NCBI GenBank assembly: GCA_001970955.1 | Contig: MPUH01000667.1 | Span: forward strand, 1-40,932 | From: Stentor coeruleus | Taxonomy: Eukaryota; Ciliophora; Heterotrichea; Heterotrichida; Stentoridae | Length of the DNA stretch: 40,932 nt | Reading direction: 5' to 3' | The notes under the pieces: generated by a model | What the model saw: the letters and a program-made list of their open reading frames with translations, nothing else | The model's database searches: none | Told to the model about the DNA's origin: nothing | Shown here: positions 19,243 through 29,338 of the stretch, in pieces | Numbering within the stretch: the stretch's first letter is position 1 | Layout: each line of letters begins with the position of its first letter | Made by a program: the position numbers and the translations under genes

Positions 19243-21573
19243 CTATTTATTTTTCTTACGAATAGTAGCTTTCAAAGGCGAACCTTGAGAAATAGCCTCA
19301 ACTGACCCTTGTATAATTCTTGCAGCTCTCTGTGGGGACATTCCACTTTTACCAGAAAATCTTGACAAACTCTCCATCATTTGTGGTATAGTCTCTTCTA
19401 TAGCTTCTTCCTGCCTTTCAAGTTCAGTGCTTGTATAAATTTCAATAAACTCTTCTATATTTGTATATCCTCCTCCAACTCTGATTTTTATATTATTATT
19501 TTCAAGTTTCAAAAAAATCCTTTTAGTACCAAACAGATAAATTCCTTCATTTTCTCTAGTAAAAGGTATAGGAATCGGTTCATCTAATGAGTTTAAAAAC
19601 TCACTCAATGCCACATCAACTGGATCATCAATTTTAGGAACATAAGGTGCTGAACGGGTTTTAGCTTCCCCAACCATGATTTTTAGATTATCAAGTTCAT
19701 AATCTTTATTATCCAAATTGTCTATAAGTGAATCCAATTCCCTAGTATCTTCTATAACCTGATCACTTTCTTTCATTATATACTCAACACCTTGATCTAA
19801 ACCTTTTAATATCACATCTCGTCCTTCATTATGAATTTTTTGAAGTTTATTCAACTCATCAATCAATTGTGAAATATCGCTTTTAATACAATACATTTGT
19901 TCTAAAGTTATCTGATTACTACACCCTTCACTAGTTTTTCTTTTAAGGTCAATTATCTGACTTTCTTTATTTTCAAGTTCTTTTTCTAATGAAGATATTG
20001 ATTGGCTTACTGCTTTACGGTTTGTCATTAAAGCTTTTTGTTTGTTTTTAAATTCTTCAATTTGAACTTGCATTGTATGAATAAATTCTTCTAGGTCATA
20101 ATATGTTTGATCTCTTTTACTTGCTTCTAAGGCATTATTGTTTCGAGCTTCTTTAAGATATTGTTTAACATTTTGCTCAGTAGACATTCTTTGTTTAACA
20201 TCAGCGAGTTGTTTTTTGAGATTATTGTTTTCTTTCATCACTGAGTCTTTACGTTTAGTTAGTTCTTTAAGATTATTGGCGATATCTTCTTTTTCTTTTT
20301 TGAGTTTTTCCTTTAGAGTATCGGTTCGTTCTTTAAGAGATTTCAACTGGGACTCGGAGTTCTGGAAAGCTTTTTCAAGATTAGTCTTCCGGGTTAGACC
20401 TTCTTTAANCAACTGGGACTCGGAGTTCTGGAAAGCTTTTTCAAGATTAGTCTTCCGGGTTAGACCTTCTTTAACTTGGGCTTGGAGCTCTTTGTGTACT
20501 TTATCAGCATCGCCATATCTGATACATTCAGCTTTAAGCCTTATATTCTCACTTGTAGCCAATCCAATTGCCGCTTTAACCCCATCAACATCAATTTCTA
20601 ACTCTTTATATTTCTCATCCTCAGCTTGCATAACTTTCATCAATTCCTTTCTCTGATTCAATAATTCTGTTAACTCCTTAGCTTTATCAGCAGAAGTTTT
20701 CAATATTTCCTGACTTAATTTCTCAGCTTCAGTGTGTTTTTCAGTCCTTTCTTTAGCTTTAGCAATAAGTTGATTTCTGGCAAATGGTAAATTTAAAGCT
20801 GCATATGTGTTATTTTTTACTTCTTCATTTAAGGTTTTGAGCAATTTCTTCAACTGAAAACCTCCAATTTCTTTTAGTTTTACTATATCTAAAACATCAA
20901 GTGTAGTTATGTCATATTTAGGCATTTCACTACCAGGTTTATTGAATGTTTCTGGCTCTAAAGTTATTCTTATAGACTTTTCTTGGGTAAGGTCACCAAA
21001 AATTTCACGATTTTTCCACAGCTCAGCAAGTTTTTCTTGTGGAGCTTCAGATATTGCTAGTTTTGATACATAAGGACATCGAGGAGGTTCACAGTTACGA
21101 GCTTTTGATACTGAAATGTCTTGAATTTTCGTGTCTGTAGGTTTATATGAAGAAGAATCTGAAGATAGTTTTGCTGGGACTGTATGTGTTTTATCTTTAC
21201 CTTGATGGTTTGGGAATAGTGATCCTGCGAGTTTGACTTTTAGATCACGGCCTGATGGGTTTGTTTCTTTTAGTCGAACCCATTTCTCAGACTTACCTTG
21301 AAGGCATTCACCAAACATAGCATTAAAACTTATGCGTGATACGGCTATAGTTTCATTTGTCCTTATTAGGGATATTGTGATAACTGTAGTTAATGAGACT
21401 TCTTCTAAGGTACAAGACATAGAGTTTTTCATATCAACTGAGGCTGTGTTACCTGCAACTTCAACTTTGCATTGCACAAGGCCAGCGGGGATACCTGTGA
21501 CGTCTTTTAGTTCTAGTTGTAGTTTGTGGCTTTTTGATTTAGACATTTTTAACGAATTATTCAAATTTTTCAT
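19243..21573 (-). CDS. C2-like, coiled-coil, GAS2-like-domain cytoskeletal protein
   Basis: The ORF contains an N at 20409 with an in-frame 22-codon duplication; with one copy the protein is 754 residues. N-terminal residues about 14-115 look like a C2-type beta sandwich (HKLQLELKDVTGIPAGLVQC, then EKWVRLKETNPSGRDLKVKL). A long coiled coil fills the middle (about 290-600). The C-terminal segment (about 649-698) has YLFGTKRIFLKLENNNIKIR then VGGGYTNIEEFIEIY, the signature of a GAS2-related (GAR) microtubule-binding domain. Gene architecture suggests a linker between membrane or basal structures and microtubules. The start could be ATG 21573 or the internal MSKSKSHK (21546). The identical flanks of the N argue for an assembly join, not a real repeat. 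Confidence 0.75.
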   Translation of the reverse strand: MKNLNNSLKMSKSKSHKLQLELKDVTGIPAGLVQCKVEVAGNTASVDMKNSMSCTLEEVSLTTVITISLIRTNETIAVSRISFNAMFGECLQGKSEKWVRLKETNPSGRDLKVKLAGSLFPNHQGKDKTHTVPAKLSSDSSSYKPTDTKIQDISVSKARNCEPPRCPYVSKLAISEAPQEKLAELWKNREIFGDLTQEKSIRITLEPETFNKPGSEMPKYDITTLDVLDIVKLKEIGGFQLKKLLKTLNEEVKNNTYAALNLPFARNQLIAKAKERTEKHTEAEKLSQEILKTSADKAKELTELLNQRKELMKVMQAEDEKYKELEIDVDGVKAAIGLATSENIRLKAECIRYGDADKVHKELQAQVKEGLTRKTNLEKAFQNSESQLXKEGLTRKTNLEKAFQNSESQLKSLKERTDTLKEKLKKEKEDIANNLKELTKRKDSVMKENNNLKKQLADVKQRMSTEQNVKQYLKEARNNNALEASKRDQTYYDLEEFIHTMQVQIEEFKNKQKALMTNRKAVSQSISSLEKELENKESQIIDLKRKTSEGCSNQITLEQMYCIKSDISQLIDELNKLQKIHNEGRDVILKGLDQGVEYIMKESDQVIEDTRELDSLIDNLDNKDYELDNLKIMVGEAKTRSAPYVPKIDDPVDVALSEFLNSLDEPIPIPFTRENEGIYLFGTKRIFLKLENNNIKIRVGGGYTNIEEFIEIYTSTELERQEEAIEETIPQMMESLSRFSGKSGMSPQRAARIIQGSVEAISQGSPLKATIRKKNK
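20344..20474. repeat. 65-bp N-joined duplicated contig ends
   Basis: Bases 20344-20408 recur identically at 20410-20474 around an N at 20409. Because 66 nt is divisible by three, the coiled-coil frame stays open with one unknown residue. Confidence 0.9.
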
Positions 21574-22368
21574 ATAGGAAAAAATTAAGAAGACAAGAAA
21601 ATGGATATTTTATGTAAGGATATAAGAAAATGAATGAGCTTAGAAATACTTTTGAAGTAAAATTATGAAGATTTTATTTAAAATATCGTATAAGTAAGGT
21701 AAAATTGTGTGGTTTTTTTGAAGATAGGCAAAATATGGTAAAGCTTAAATTAAGAAATTATGTTAAAGGAAAATGCTTATTGAATTAGCCTTTTAATGGT
21801 ATTGGTAATTATAAAATCAGATTGTTATAAGGAAAAAGTATATTTTTTTGTAGATTGTTGTTGTGATTAAAATTGCATTAATATATGTTATAAGAATATA
21901 CAATAATTTGGATTTTATATAATAAATATGATGATTTAAAGTGGAAATATTTTTTTTGTAGATGTATACTTTAATAAGGATTATTGATAAAATTTCCTAT
22001 TATAGATAAAGTACTCATAAATAGGTATTTTATTATCATATTCTCTAATATTATGTCTATATTTTATATAAAGATGTTTTGATCAAATTTATTATCGTTA
22101 AGGCTTTTATAATAAAAAACTCATAAAAGCCTACATTCCTATATAAATAAATATATTTAAATATATTAACTCAAAGGTTTTGGCTTTAAAATTTAAACAC
22201 AAAGTCAGTTAAGCTAGTCATCAAAATAAGCGTAATCTAAAAAAATCTTTAAAAATACAACTTATAAGTCCTAACCATTATTTTTCTAATACCATTATAA
22301 AAGCAGAATTATTTTTGGATTAATTTCTCATTTGCATTAGTTAATATAAATCGATATTGCAATTTAAT
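21574..22368. other. Divergent intergenic region
   Basis: 795 bp between two start codons. It is AT-rich, G-biased on the left and mildly C-biased on the right, as expected for two 5' flanks. No ORF, RNA gene or repeat was recognised. Confidence 0.6.
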
Positions 22369-23955
22369 ATGAATACTATACCCTCACAGTTTACCAAGAA
22401 CCTTATGAGCATATTTAGTGCCCTACCTTCACAACGTAGCCAGCACGACTTAGAAGAAATCATGAAAGTGACCAAAGACATAAAATTCCTTAAAAACCTT
22501 TCAGAAGAGCGTAATTCAGACCGTGTGCACTGGGAATGCTGCCGTGTTATGACCTTAGAAATTTTCAATCCTGGTGACAACGTTATCAATTTCGGAGAGC
22601 CAGGAGACAAATACTATATAATTATAAAAGGCAAAGTTAGTGTTCTAGTCCCATCAATGAATCGTAAAAAGTTAATATCAACTCCATCTTCCAACTTTAA
22701 ATCCATAAAAAAGCCTCCAAGTCTATCAATTCCCCCATTAAAACATGATTTCCATCCTGAGGAAGAAGCAGAAAAAAGCCCATATATAAAGTCAAAACAG
22801 TTTGATTTTGATACGAATCTTATTGAAAATCCGCATGATTTTTCTGACTTCAAAGAGCTTAAAACTTTAAGCGATGGGGATTCTTTTGGTGAATTAGCAT
22901 TGCTTAGTGATAACCCAAGATCAGCAACAGTTAAATGCAAGGAAATTTCATATTTCGCGGTCTTATCGCAAAAGGATTATAAGAAAATCCTAAGAACTGA
23001 TGCTCAGAAATCTATTCATGATAGAATTCAATATTTATACCAATTACCCATGTTTAATGGAGCAAATCATGCTACACTTAAAAACTTAGCTTTTTTAATG
23101 ACTGAATGTACTTTTAGGAAAAAACAAGTCTTGTATGTTGAAGGATCCCCTGCTGAGTATATATGTTTTATTAAGTCAGGGGAATTTAAACTTACTGTTA
23201 ATGAACAGATTAAAGTTCCAACTAACTATAAGGAGTCATCTTTACTCAAACTTAAATTAATGAAAAAGAAAAACAGGAAAGTTAATTTCCAAGTTGTGGT
23301 TAAAGGTAAAGGGGAGATATTTGGACAGGAAGAGTTGATTGAAGATCAGAGCAAACGGAGTAGAACTTGTACTTGTGTGTCTACATTTGGTCAAGTTTAT
23401 ATGGTTTACATAAACGTAAAAATCATATAGGACGTTAAAAACCGCCCAGCATGCCAAATGATGATTAACTGTATTAAGGAAAAAAACAACATTGAAAACA
23501 AGCGAAATTCAAACCGTCTAGAAACTTTACGAACTGTTGAAAACCTTAAGCACATAATAACTCCTAAAAAAGAAAAAATCATGTCTCCAGAAAACATTCA
23601 AAATGCTTTACATTCCATAAACCAAAAAATTCTCCCACCATATTATGTCACACCCCAACATACAAGTAAAATTAAAGAACCTTTTACTAATAAAAATATT
23701 ATTTTCCGTAGCAGACAAAGAAATGCATCTGATAGTCGTTTGGGTAGTGATACAACAAGAAGTATAAGAATGAGTGCTAGTCAAGTTTCTATAAAGCCAA
23801 ATGATGATGGGCTTGAAAATTCTTATTTGGTAAAAAGTATTTTGAAGAGAAGTGGGATTTCAGGGTTTTTTAAGGAGAATTACAATAAGGATTTAGACTC
23901 TCCAGTTGGAGTCAAGATAAGACATTTTAGAAATAAAACTCATAAGATTGCTTAA
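22369..23955 (+). CDS. Protein with two cyclic-nucleotide-binding domains, one tiny intron
   Basis: A 523-residue protein from exons 22369-23415 and 23431-23955. CNBD1 spans about 60-205: EIFNPGDNVINFGEPGDKYY, then after a 60-70 residue Ser/Pro/charged insertion the phosphate-binding cassette FGELALLSDNPRSATVK (about 173-189), with the canonical Glu and Arg that bind cAMP or cGMP. CNBD2 (about 225-350) has VLYVEGSPAEYICFIKSGEF and a more degenerate cassette FGQEELIEDQSKRSRTC. The C-terminal 170 residues are basic and probably disordered. There is no kinase or channel domain, so it resembles a regulatory-subunit-like or free CNB protein; no dimerisation domain or inhibitor site was recognised. 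The start is ATG 22369; the frame extends only to a TTG. Confidence 0.88.
23416..23430 (+). other. 15-nt intron, phase 0
   Basis: GTAAAAATCATATAG between ...VYMVYIN and DVKNRPACQMM. Retention would truncate the CNB protein at the terminal TAG. The frame continues exactly after removal. Confidence 0.9.
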
Positions 23956-24299
23956 ACTGTTAGAGGAAGATAGATAGTTTTTTTCGAGTTTGTGGATATT
24001 GAATACAAAATCTAATATTTTATTAAAACCTTTATTCTTTAAACAATTTAAAATCTCATTCATACCTTTATTCTTTAAACAATTTAAAATCTCATTCATA
24101 AATATCCCGTCCTTTTAATGAAACCCTAAAATGCTATCTTATAAATTCCAAAATTGAAATATCAGATATTTTATTCAACTATTTTCATAGAACTGTTAAA
24201 ATTTTCTTATCGTCTTAAAAACAAATACATTTAAAAAAATTATATTGTAAGAATTCTATATAAACATCATAAAAGCTACTAAAAAATAAATCTGTTTAA
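23956..24299. other. Intergenic spacer with a 36-bp tandem repeat
   Basis: 344 bp between two plus-strand genes. Besides the tandem pair at 24029-24100 nothing was recognised. A TATATAAA-like string lies about 40 nt before the next ATG. Confidence 0.6.
24029..24100. repeat. 36-bp perfect tandem repeat, two copies
   Basis: A unit starting CCTTTATTCTTTAAACAATT occupies 24029-24064 and 24065-24100 with no N between. It lies in the 3' flank of the CNB protein gene. Confidence 0.9.
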
Positions 24300-25772
24300 A
24301 TGGCAGAAAAGGCTGAGGAAAAGAAAACGTTTAGGAAAAAAGTCATTCTTCCTAGTGACAAAGATGAAACTCTTGTTAAGGTAAAACCTAGACCTTTACC
24401 GAATTATGAAGAAAAAACTGCTCAGATCAGGCTTAACGCTGCAGCAATTTTAAGAGAAGAAGCAAGGCTAAAAAAACAAGAAGAAGAAGAAAAGAAGAGA
24501 ATCGCTAACTTTATGATCGACATGCGTGATGACCGTGAGTTTGAAAGTTGGCAAAAGGCAATGAGGGCCAAGGACGAAATCGACAAAATCGAAAAACTTC
24601 AAGCCAGAAAAATCGAAATGGAGCTTGCCCGTGAAGAAGCTATCGAAGCTCTCAAGCAAAAATACACTGAAAACAAGCTCTTGGCCGCCCAAATCAAAGA
24701 GCAAAGTAAGAATCAAATGGAAGACAAGCAAATCGAGATTGAAAAAGATCTGGAAGAGAAAAAAAAACAAGCTATCGACATTTACGAAAGCCGAGCAAAC
24801 ATCCAAACCGAACTAGAAAAGGTCAAACTAAAGAAGAAAAAAATAAAAGAAGAACTTCAAAAAGAAATCCAAGATGCTATAAACCAAAGGAAAGAAGAAG
24901 AAGCTCAAGAAAATATTCGAAGAGATGAACTTATAAATCAAATCCGTGATTTAGAAAAACAGCCAATAAGTAGGACAAAAGGTTTTGACCCAAACGAAAT
25001 AATGGGATTCGGTCTACTTGAGGAAATGTCTTTAGCTCAATTAAAAGAAAGACTTGAGCTTAGAAAAAAACAAATTGAAGACGAAATCAATATGAGAAGA
25101 GATGAAAACATAAGGAAAAAAGAAATGAAAGCTCAGGATTTAACTGAAAAAGTGAACAAAATCACTGAGCATAGAAGCATTAGAGCCCAACAACATGAAG
25201 ATAAAAAAAGAAAACAACAAGAAGAAAAGGAAAAAAAAGACAAAATTTATCAGGAAATGAGAGAAAAAGGTTTACTGACTGCGTATGAGAAAATCAATGC
25301 AAAAAAACAAGCGCGAATGGCTGAGCAAAAGAAACTGGAAAAGGAACTTAAGGAAATCAAGCTTAAACGTCAATATATGAATGCAAATAGAGCTTTAGTT
25401 GAAGAAAAAGCATGGAAAGAACATGAAGCTGGGGCAGAAAGAGAAGCTAAAGATAGACAAGCTGATGCGCTTATTGAACAAGAGAGAATTGAAAGGATTA
25501 AACTTTCTGAAGCAAATCTTAGAGCTAAAGCGGCAAGAGAATTGGCTAAGCAAAAAGTTGGGGTAGTTAAAAACTATGGGGAATCACTTGAGGAAGCGCA
25601 TGAGGAAAATGAGTTTTTACAGAGGGAGGATAGGAGGGAGAAAGTTACTAAGCATAATAATCAGAAAAATTTTGAGGAAACTCATAAGCAGAAAATGGAA
25701 GAGAGGCAACCATATACAGCGAAAATCAATAATTCAAGTATTAAAAATGCCAGGACTCTAAGTAAAAAATAA
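24300..25772 (+). CDS. CFAP99: CFAP99-like cilia/flagella-associated protein
   Basis: A 490-residue ORF, nearly all charged coiled coil. The region EEKTAQIRLNAAAILREEAR with DREFESWQKAMRAKDEIDKI and the following MELAREEAIEALKQKYTEN and LLAAQIKEQSKNQ (about 37-140) recalls the conserved block of CFAP99, an axonemal protein of motile cilia. A short non-coil island (ISRTKGFDPNEIMGFGLLEE, about 222-241) breaks the helix. CFAP99 proteins I know of usually carry an extra N-terminal domain, which is missing here; the upstream flank shows no exon. Other ciliary coiled-coil proteins (trichohyalin-like) are an alternative. A TATATAAA-like string lies about 40 nt upstream of the ATG. Confidence 0.6.
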   Translation: MAEKAEEKKTFRKKVILPSDKDETLVKVKPRPLPNYEEKTAQIRLNAAAILREEARLKKQEEEEKKRIANFMIDMRDDREFESWQKAMRAKDEIDKIEKLQARKIEMELAREEAIEALKQKYTENKLLAAQIKEQSKNQMEDKQIEIEKDLEEKKKQAIDIYESRANIQTELEKVKLKKKKIKEELQKEIQDAINQRKEEEAQENIRRDELINQIRDLEKQPISRTKGFDPNEIMGFGLLEEMSLAQLKERLELRKKQIEDEINMRRDENIRKKEMKAQDLTEKVNKITEHRSIRAQQHEDKKRKQQEEKEKKDKIYQEMREKGLLTAYEKINAKKQARMAEQKKLEKELKEIKLKRQYMNANRALVEEKAWKEHEAGAEREAKDRQADALIEQERIERIKLSEANLRAKAARELAKQKVGVVKNYGESLEEAHEENEFLQREDRREKVTKHNNQKNFEETHKQKMEERQPYTAKINNSSIKNARTLSKK

Positions 25773-26817
25773 ACCCTAATAGAGATTTTTATGTTTATAC
25801 TTTTTTTGTCATTTTTCAAGTTGAATTTTTGTAGATAAGATGCTATGAACATTTTTATATTTGCATATTATGCTTTGTGATATGATAAAAGTTTGTAGAT
25901 AAATTTTAGATTTTACTGATAATGGTTGAATACAGCAGAGTTTTAAAGGATTTTTATTTTTTAAATCAAAAAATTAGTTTAGGATTATTGCCAAAATAAT
26001 TTCAAAACTCATGTTATAGTTTCTGTACCTAGTCCTAAAGTCCTTTATATTTTACTAAACGATTCACAAAAAATCGAAAATTTCTCAAAGTATGCAGCAT
26101 AGTTAAATATACAACTTGATAAAATAAACCTGTTTTTATTCCAATGATAATTTCAGACTTAAGAAAGCATAGGCTATGCATTAATAAATACTCAGATATC
26201 AAAATTCAGAAATGCATTACACTAACTAAGATGCTTTAATGTAATTTATCAAAAATGATTATTATTTATAAGTAATTATTAGAAGTTTACAGGGACCAGT
26301 GCTGAAATATCCCTTAAAAACTTGCAAATAAAAGGATAAGTGACTGGCTAAATTTATTGACAAAAGAATAGAAACTTTCTATTCGTAACTTAAAGCATTT
26401 TTGAGAAAGTAATGCGATAAAAATTAATACTTACTATTAGATCAATATAGTATTATATTCAAAAGTAAAAATTTTGGATTTTTTGAGCGAATGATAGAAA
26501 ATAATTCATATTATTTTCCTGAGATCATAAACTAGTTTCCTTCATTAATTTTACATTATCCACCATCATACCCATCAAAAAAAAACTAAAATGATGAATT
26601 ATATCAATAGGTAATCTTCAAATATAATCATATCTTCCTATATAAATTGTAGTAAAATAATATCCTAAAAATTAAAAGTGCCTTAAATTTTTATTATAGT
26701 TAAATATAAAAAGCATAGCTTTCAGTCTTTATTAAAAATTTTTTCACAATAGCTTATTTATATTAATTCCTCATATATAAACCTTAGTAGATTTATGAAT
26801 TTATATATTTTAAAGCT
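25773..26817. other. Intergenic, nothing recognised
   Basis: About 1 kb of AT-rich DNA between two plus-strand genes. There is no ORF above background, no tRNA-like arms and no repeat beyond homopolymers. A 13-nt piece (TATGAATTTATAT, near 26794) matches part of the terminal repeat, possibly by chance. Confidence 0.55.
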
Positions 26818-28005
26818 ATGGAAGATAGCAAGCGTATTGCTAAACTTGCCTTATTGCTTAATTCTGCTGTAAGAACACATACGGCTAATGCTGTAAATAA
26901 AAAAGAAGCCTGTTCAAGAGCACTTAATTACTTTGAAAATTCGAGACTTGGAGAGAAAAGACAGTATAAGATATTAGAGAATAAGGATGTTAGGAATCAG
27001 CGTTATGAATCGATGGAAAACACTAAAAAGTCACATAAAAAGATTATAGAGAAATCAGTTAACAGCAAAAGTTTTAACGATGGAATTGAGCTTGAACGGC
27101 CATCCAATCCAAAAATTATAGTCAAACGTAGGATGAAATGGAAAGACTATCTTAGACTTCAGGTAGAAAAACAGCGAAAAATAAACCAAAGCTTTGAAAA
27201 AACATCAAAAATCGAAGAACCTAGTAGGGACAACAAAATGAATGAAAAATCTATAAATTTCAAACCAAATCTTGATATAAAACAATTCGAAAAAGACTTA
27301 AAAAACTTTAAAACTGTCGAAATCAAAGACAACTTCAAAAAACTTGATGAAAATGAGTGTTTTTTCGATAATGCTGATAAAAATGATAAGGAAAATCCTG
27401 AAAATAACCAAAATGATAAGGAAAAAGATATAGAAAGTGATATAGAAAATGAACAGGAAAATTTGGAAATAGATGAACAAGATAATCAATATCAAAATGA
27501 GGATAAAAGGATACAAGAAATAATAGAAAGGTATACTAAAACTATGGGAAAAGCGAAATTAAAGGAAATGGTTGAAGGGAATGATAATGGGAGTATCAAA
27601 AAAAACTCTGATAATTGTGAAAAGAGACCAAAAAGTGCCAATTCGTTGTATTCAACTATTAGTAAGAAGGATGCGGCATATAAAATAAGATTTTTGGAAT
27701 TGGAAGAAGCGAGAATTAAAAAAGAAAAAGAAGACTTGGCTAGATTTTTGGAGTCTAGAAGTCAGGTGAGGGAACCTTCGAAAAGGACAACAGTTGCATC
27801 TTTGATGAGTAAGAAAGAAGCTGCAAAAACAGACCAATCTCAAACTTTTTCCCCATACATCCCAATCAAACCTATCCTACCAAATATCAACACATCTAAA
27901 AATGATAGAGAATCATCCATAGCTTTCAAACATGAATCAGCCTTACCTCGTAAAAAAAAGGACCAAGATACTCGCATCAAAGACCTCATAAACAGTCTTT
28001 TTTAA
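26818..28005 (+). CDS. Hypothetical charged protein
   Basis: A 395-residue ORF starting MEDSKRIAKLALLLNSAVRT. A helical N-terminus (1-60) is followed by a basic stretch with KWKDYLRLQVEKQRK, an Asp/Asn/Glu/Lys-rich low-complexity middle (about 150-245), a predicted coiled coil (AAYKIRFLELEEARIKKEKE, about 285-315) and a basic tail (LPRKKKDQDTRIKDLINSLF). There is no catalytic motif, membrane segment or known domain. The similar basic ends suggest protein-protein or cytoskeletal binding, but this is a guess. It is followed 166 bp later by a kinase on the same strand, across a C-rich flank. Confidence 0.65.
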   Translation: MEDSKRIAKLALLLNSAVRTHTANAVNKKEACSRALNYFENSRLGEKRQYKILENKDVRNQRYESMENTKKSHKKIIEKSVNSKSFNDGIELERPSNPKIIVKRRMKWKDYLRLQVEKQRKINQSFEKTSKIEEPSRDNKMNEKSINFKPNLDIKQFEKDLKNFKTVEIKDNFKKLDENECFFDNADKNDKENPENNQNDKEKDIESDIENEQENLEIDEQDNQYQNEDKRIQEIIERYTKTMGKAKLKEMVEGNDNGSIKKNSDNCEKRPKSANSLYSTISKKDAAYKIRFLELEEARIKKEKEDLARFLESRSQVREPSKRTTVASLMSKKEAAKTDQSQTFSPYIPIKPILPNINTSKNDRESSIAFKHESALPRKKKDQDTRIKDLINSLF

Positions 28006-28171
28006 TCCCATCATCTTATAATCATGTCATAAAATAAACCTAAAAAAAATCCTTATCTAATACATCTTCCCTTTAAACCTAAAATATTTAAAATAAACTT
28101 CCATTATCCTACACCATTAATAATATACAAATTTCTCCTAAAAAATTTAAAATTCTTAAGTAAACATATAA

Positions 28172-29338
28172 ATGCGACCTTCTACTATAACTCGTAAAGG
28201 TACGATCCGCAAAAGAGCTCCTGAAAAAAAAATCATAATTGTTCACAATTTAGATGACAGTTATTCTTTAAGTGATCATTCAGCAGGGCTACTTCATGAT
28301 GAAATCGCAATGCCTAATCTTGTTTGTAGTAGTCCAAGACTTGAAAACGTCAGTTTTAATAGTAAAGCTTATATACCAAAAGCCCCATTATCACCAAGTT
28401 TACCTTTTGGACCTAAAGCCAAAGCTAGGATTATACCTTGTAAAGATCTTTCAGATACAGCACATAATGTGGAAATGGATGTGCTTGATAATTATAATGT
28501 ATGGTCAGATATTGGTAAAGGATCTTATGCGGTGGTTAAACTGGCTACACATAAACAGACTATGATGAAATGTGCGATTAAAATTTATAGTAAGAAAAGC
28601 TTGGAAAACCCGACGTTGAAAAAAAATGTTATGAGGGAAATTAAGATACTCAAAAAAATTGATCATAACAATATTGTCAAGTTCTATGAAGAAATCAGTG
28701 GGGTAAATAACCTATATATTGTTATGGAATATGTTAAAGGCATATCATTAAACAATCATCTAGTTGCTAAAAGTACTAAAAAACTCACAGAAACAGAAAC
28801 ATGCGATATTTTCAAACAAGTTGCTGAAGCATTAGCCTACTGCCATGAAAAAAATATAACACATCGAGATATCAAAATGGAAAACGTTCAACTAGATTTG
28901 AATTTCAATGTAAAACTTATTGATTTTGGCTTTGCAACATGTTTTTCTAACGATAAAAAAACTCTGATCTTTTGTGGATCACCCACATATATGGCCCCTG
29001 AGATTATAAATCATCAAGCATCTTCAGGACCTCCAGTTGATGTTTGGGCAGCTGGGATTTTGCTTTTTGTCCTTGTGACTGGGGATTTTCCTTTTAAGGG
29101 TAATACAGAAAAAAGGGTTTTTGATAAGGTTAAAAAAGGTTCTTATAAAGTTCCTGATGACTTGTCAAGACCTTGCTGCGATTTGATTAGGTCAATACTT
29201 GACCCGAATCCTATAACAAGAATTACAGCAAAAGATATACTTATCCATCCTTGGATTCTAAATGGGGGCAATATCGACCTGCACTCATCCCCAAGCAAAG
29301 GTGACTATATCGACGTTTTTGATGAAGACTGTAATTAA
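28172..29338 (+). CDS. Ser/Thr protein kinase, CAMK/AMPK-like
   Basis: A 388-residue protein. About 105 N-terminal residues are basic and probably disordered (MRPSTITRKGTIRKRAPEKK). The kinase domain (about 109-370) is complete: glycine loop IGKGSYAVV, lysine in CAIKIYSKK, alphaC glutamate in MREIKIL, catalytic loop HRDIKMENVQLD, DFGFAT, GSPTYMAPEI and DVWAAGILLFVLVTGDFPF. HRDxKxEN, GSPTYMAPE and the final HPWI place it in the CAMK group near AMPK/MARK/NIM1. All catalytic residues are present, so activity is expected. A short acidic C-terminus (DYIDVFDEDCN) follows. The activation loop lacks the usual LKT threonine pattern of AMPK. The substrate is unknown. Confidence 0.9.
   Translation: MRPSTITRKGTIRKRAPEKKIIIVHNLDDSYSLSDHSAGLLHDEIAMPNLVCSSPRLENVSFNSKAYIPKAPLSPSLPFGPKAKARIIPCKDLSDTAHNVEMDVLDNYNVWSDIGKGSYAVVKLATHKQTMMKCAIKIYSKKSLENPTLKKNVMREIKILKKIDHNNIVKFYEEISGVNNLYIVMEYVKGISLNNHLVAKSTKKLTETETCDIFKQVAEALAYCHEKNITHRDIKMENVQLDLNFNVKLIDFGFATCFSNDKKTLIFCGSPTYMAPEIINHQASSGPPVDVWAAGILLFVLVTGDFPFKGNTEKRVFDKVKKGSYKVPDDLSRPCCDLIRSILDPNPITRITAKDILIHPWILNGGNIDLHSSPSKGDYIDVFDEDCN

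Noticed and set aside
20138..20656. 172-codon plus-strand ORF with a duplicated segment
   Set aside because: Antisense to the coiled-coil of the GAS2-like gene; Phe/Leu/Ser-rich shadow, and its repeat is the N join.
24468..24806. 112-codon minus-strand ORF rich in Phe/Leu
   Set aside because: Antisense shadow of the CFAP99-like coiled coil.
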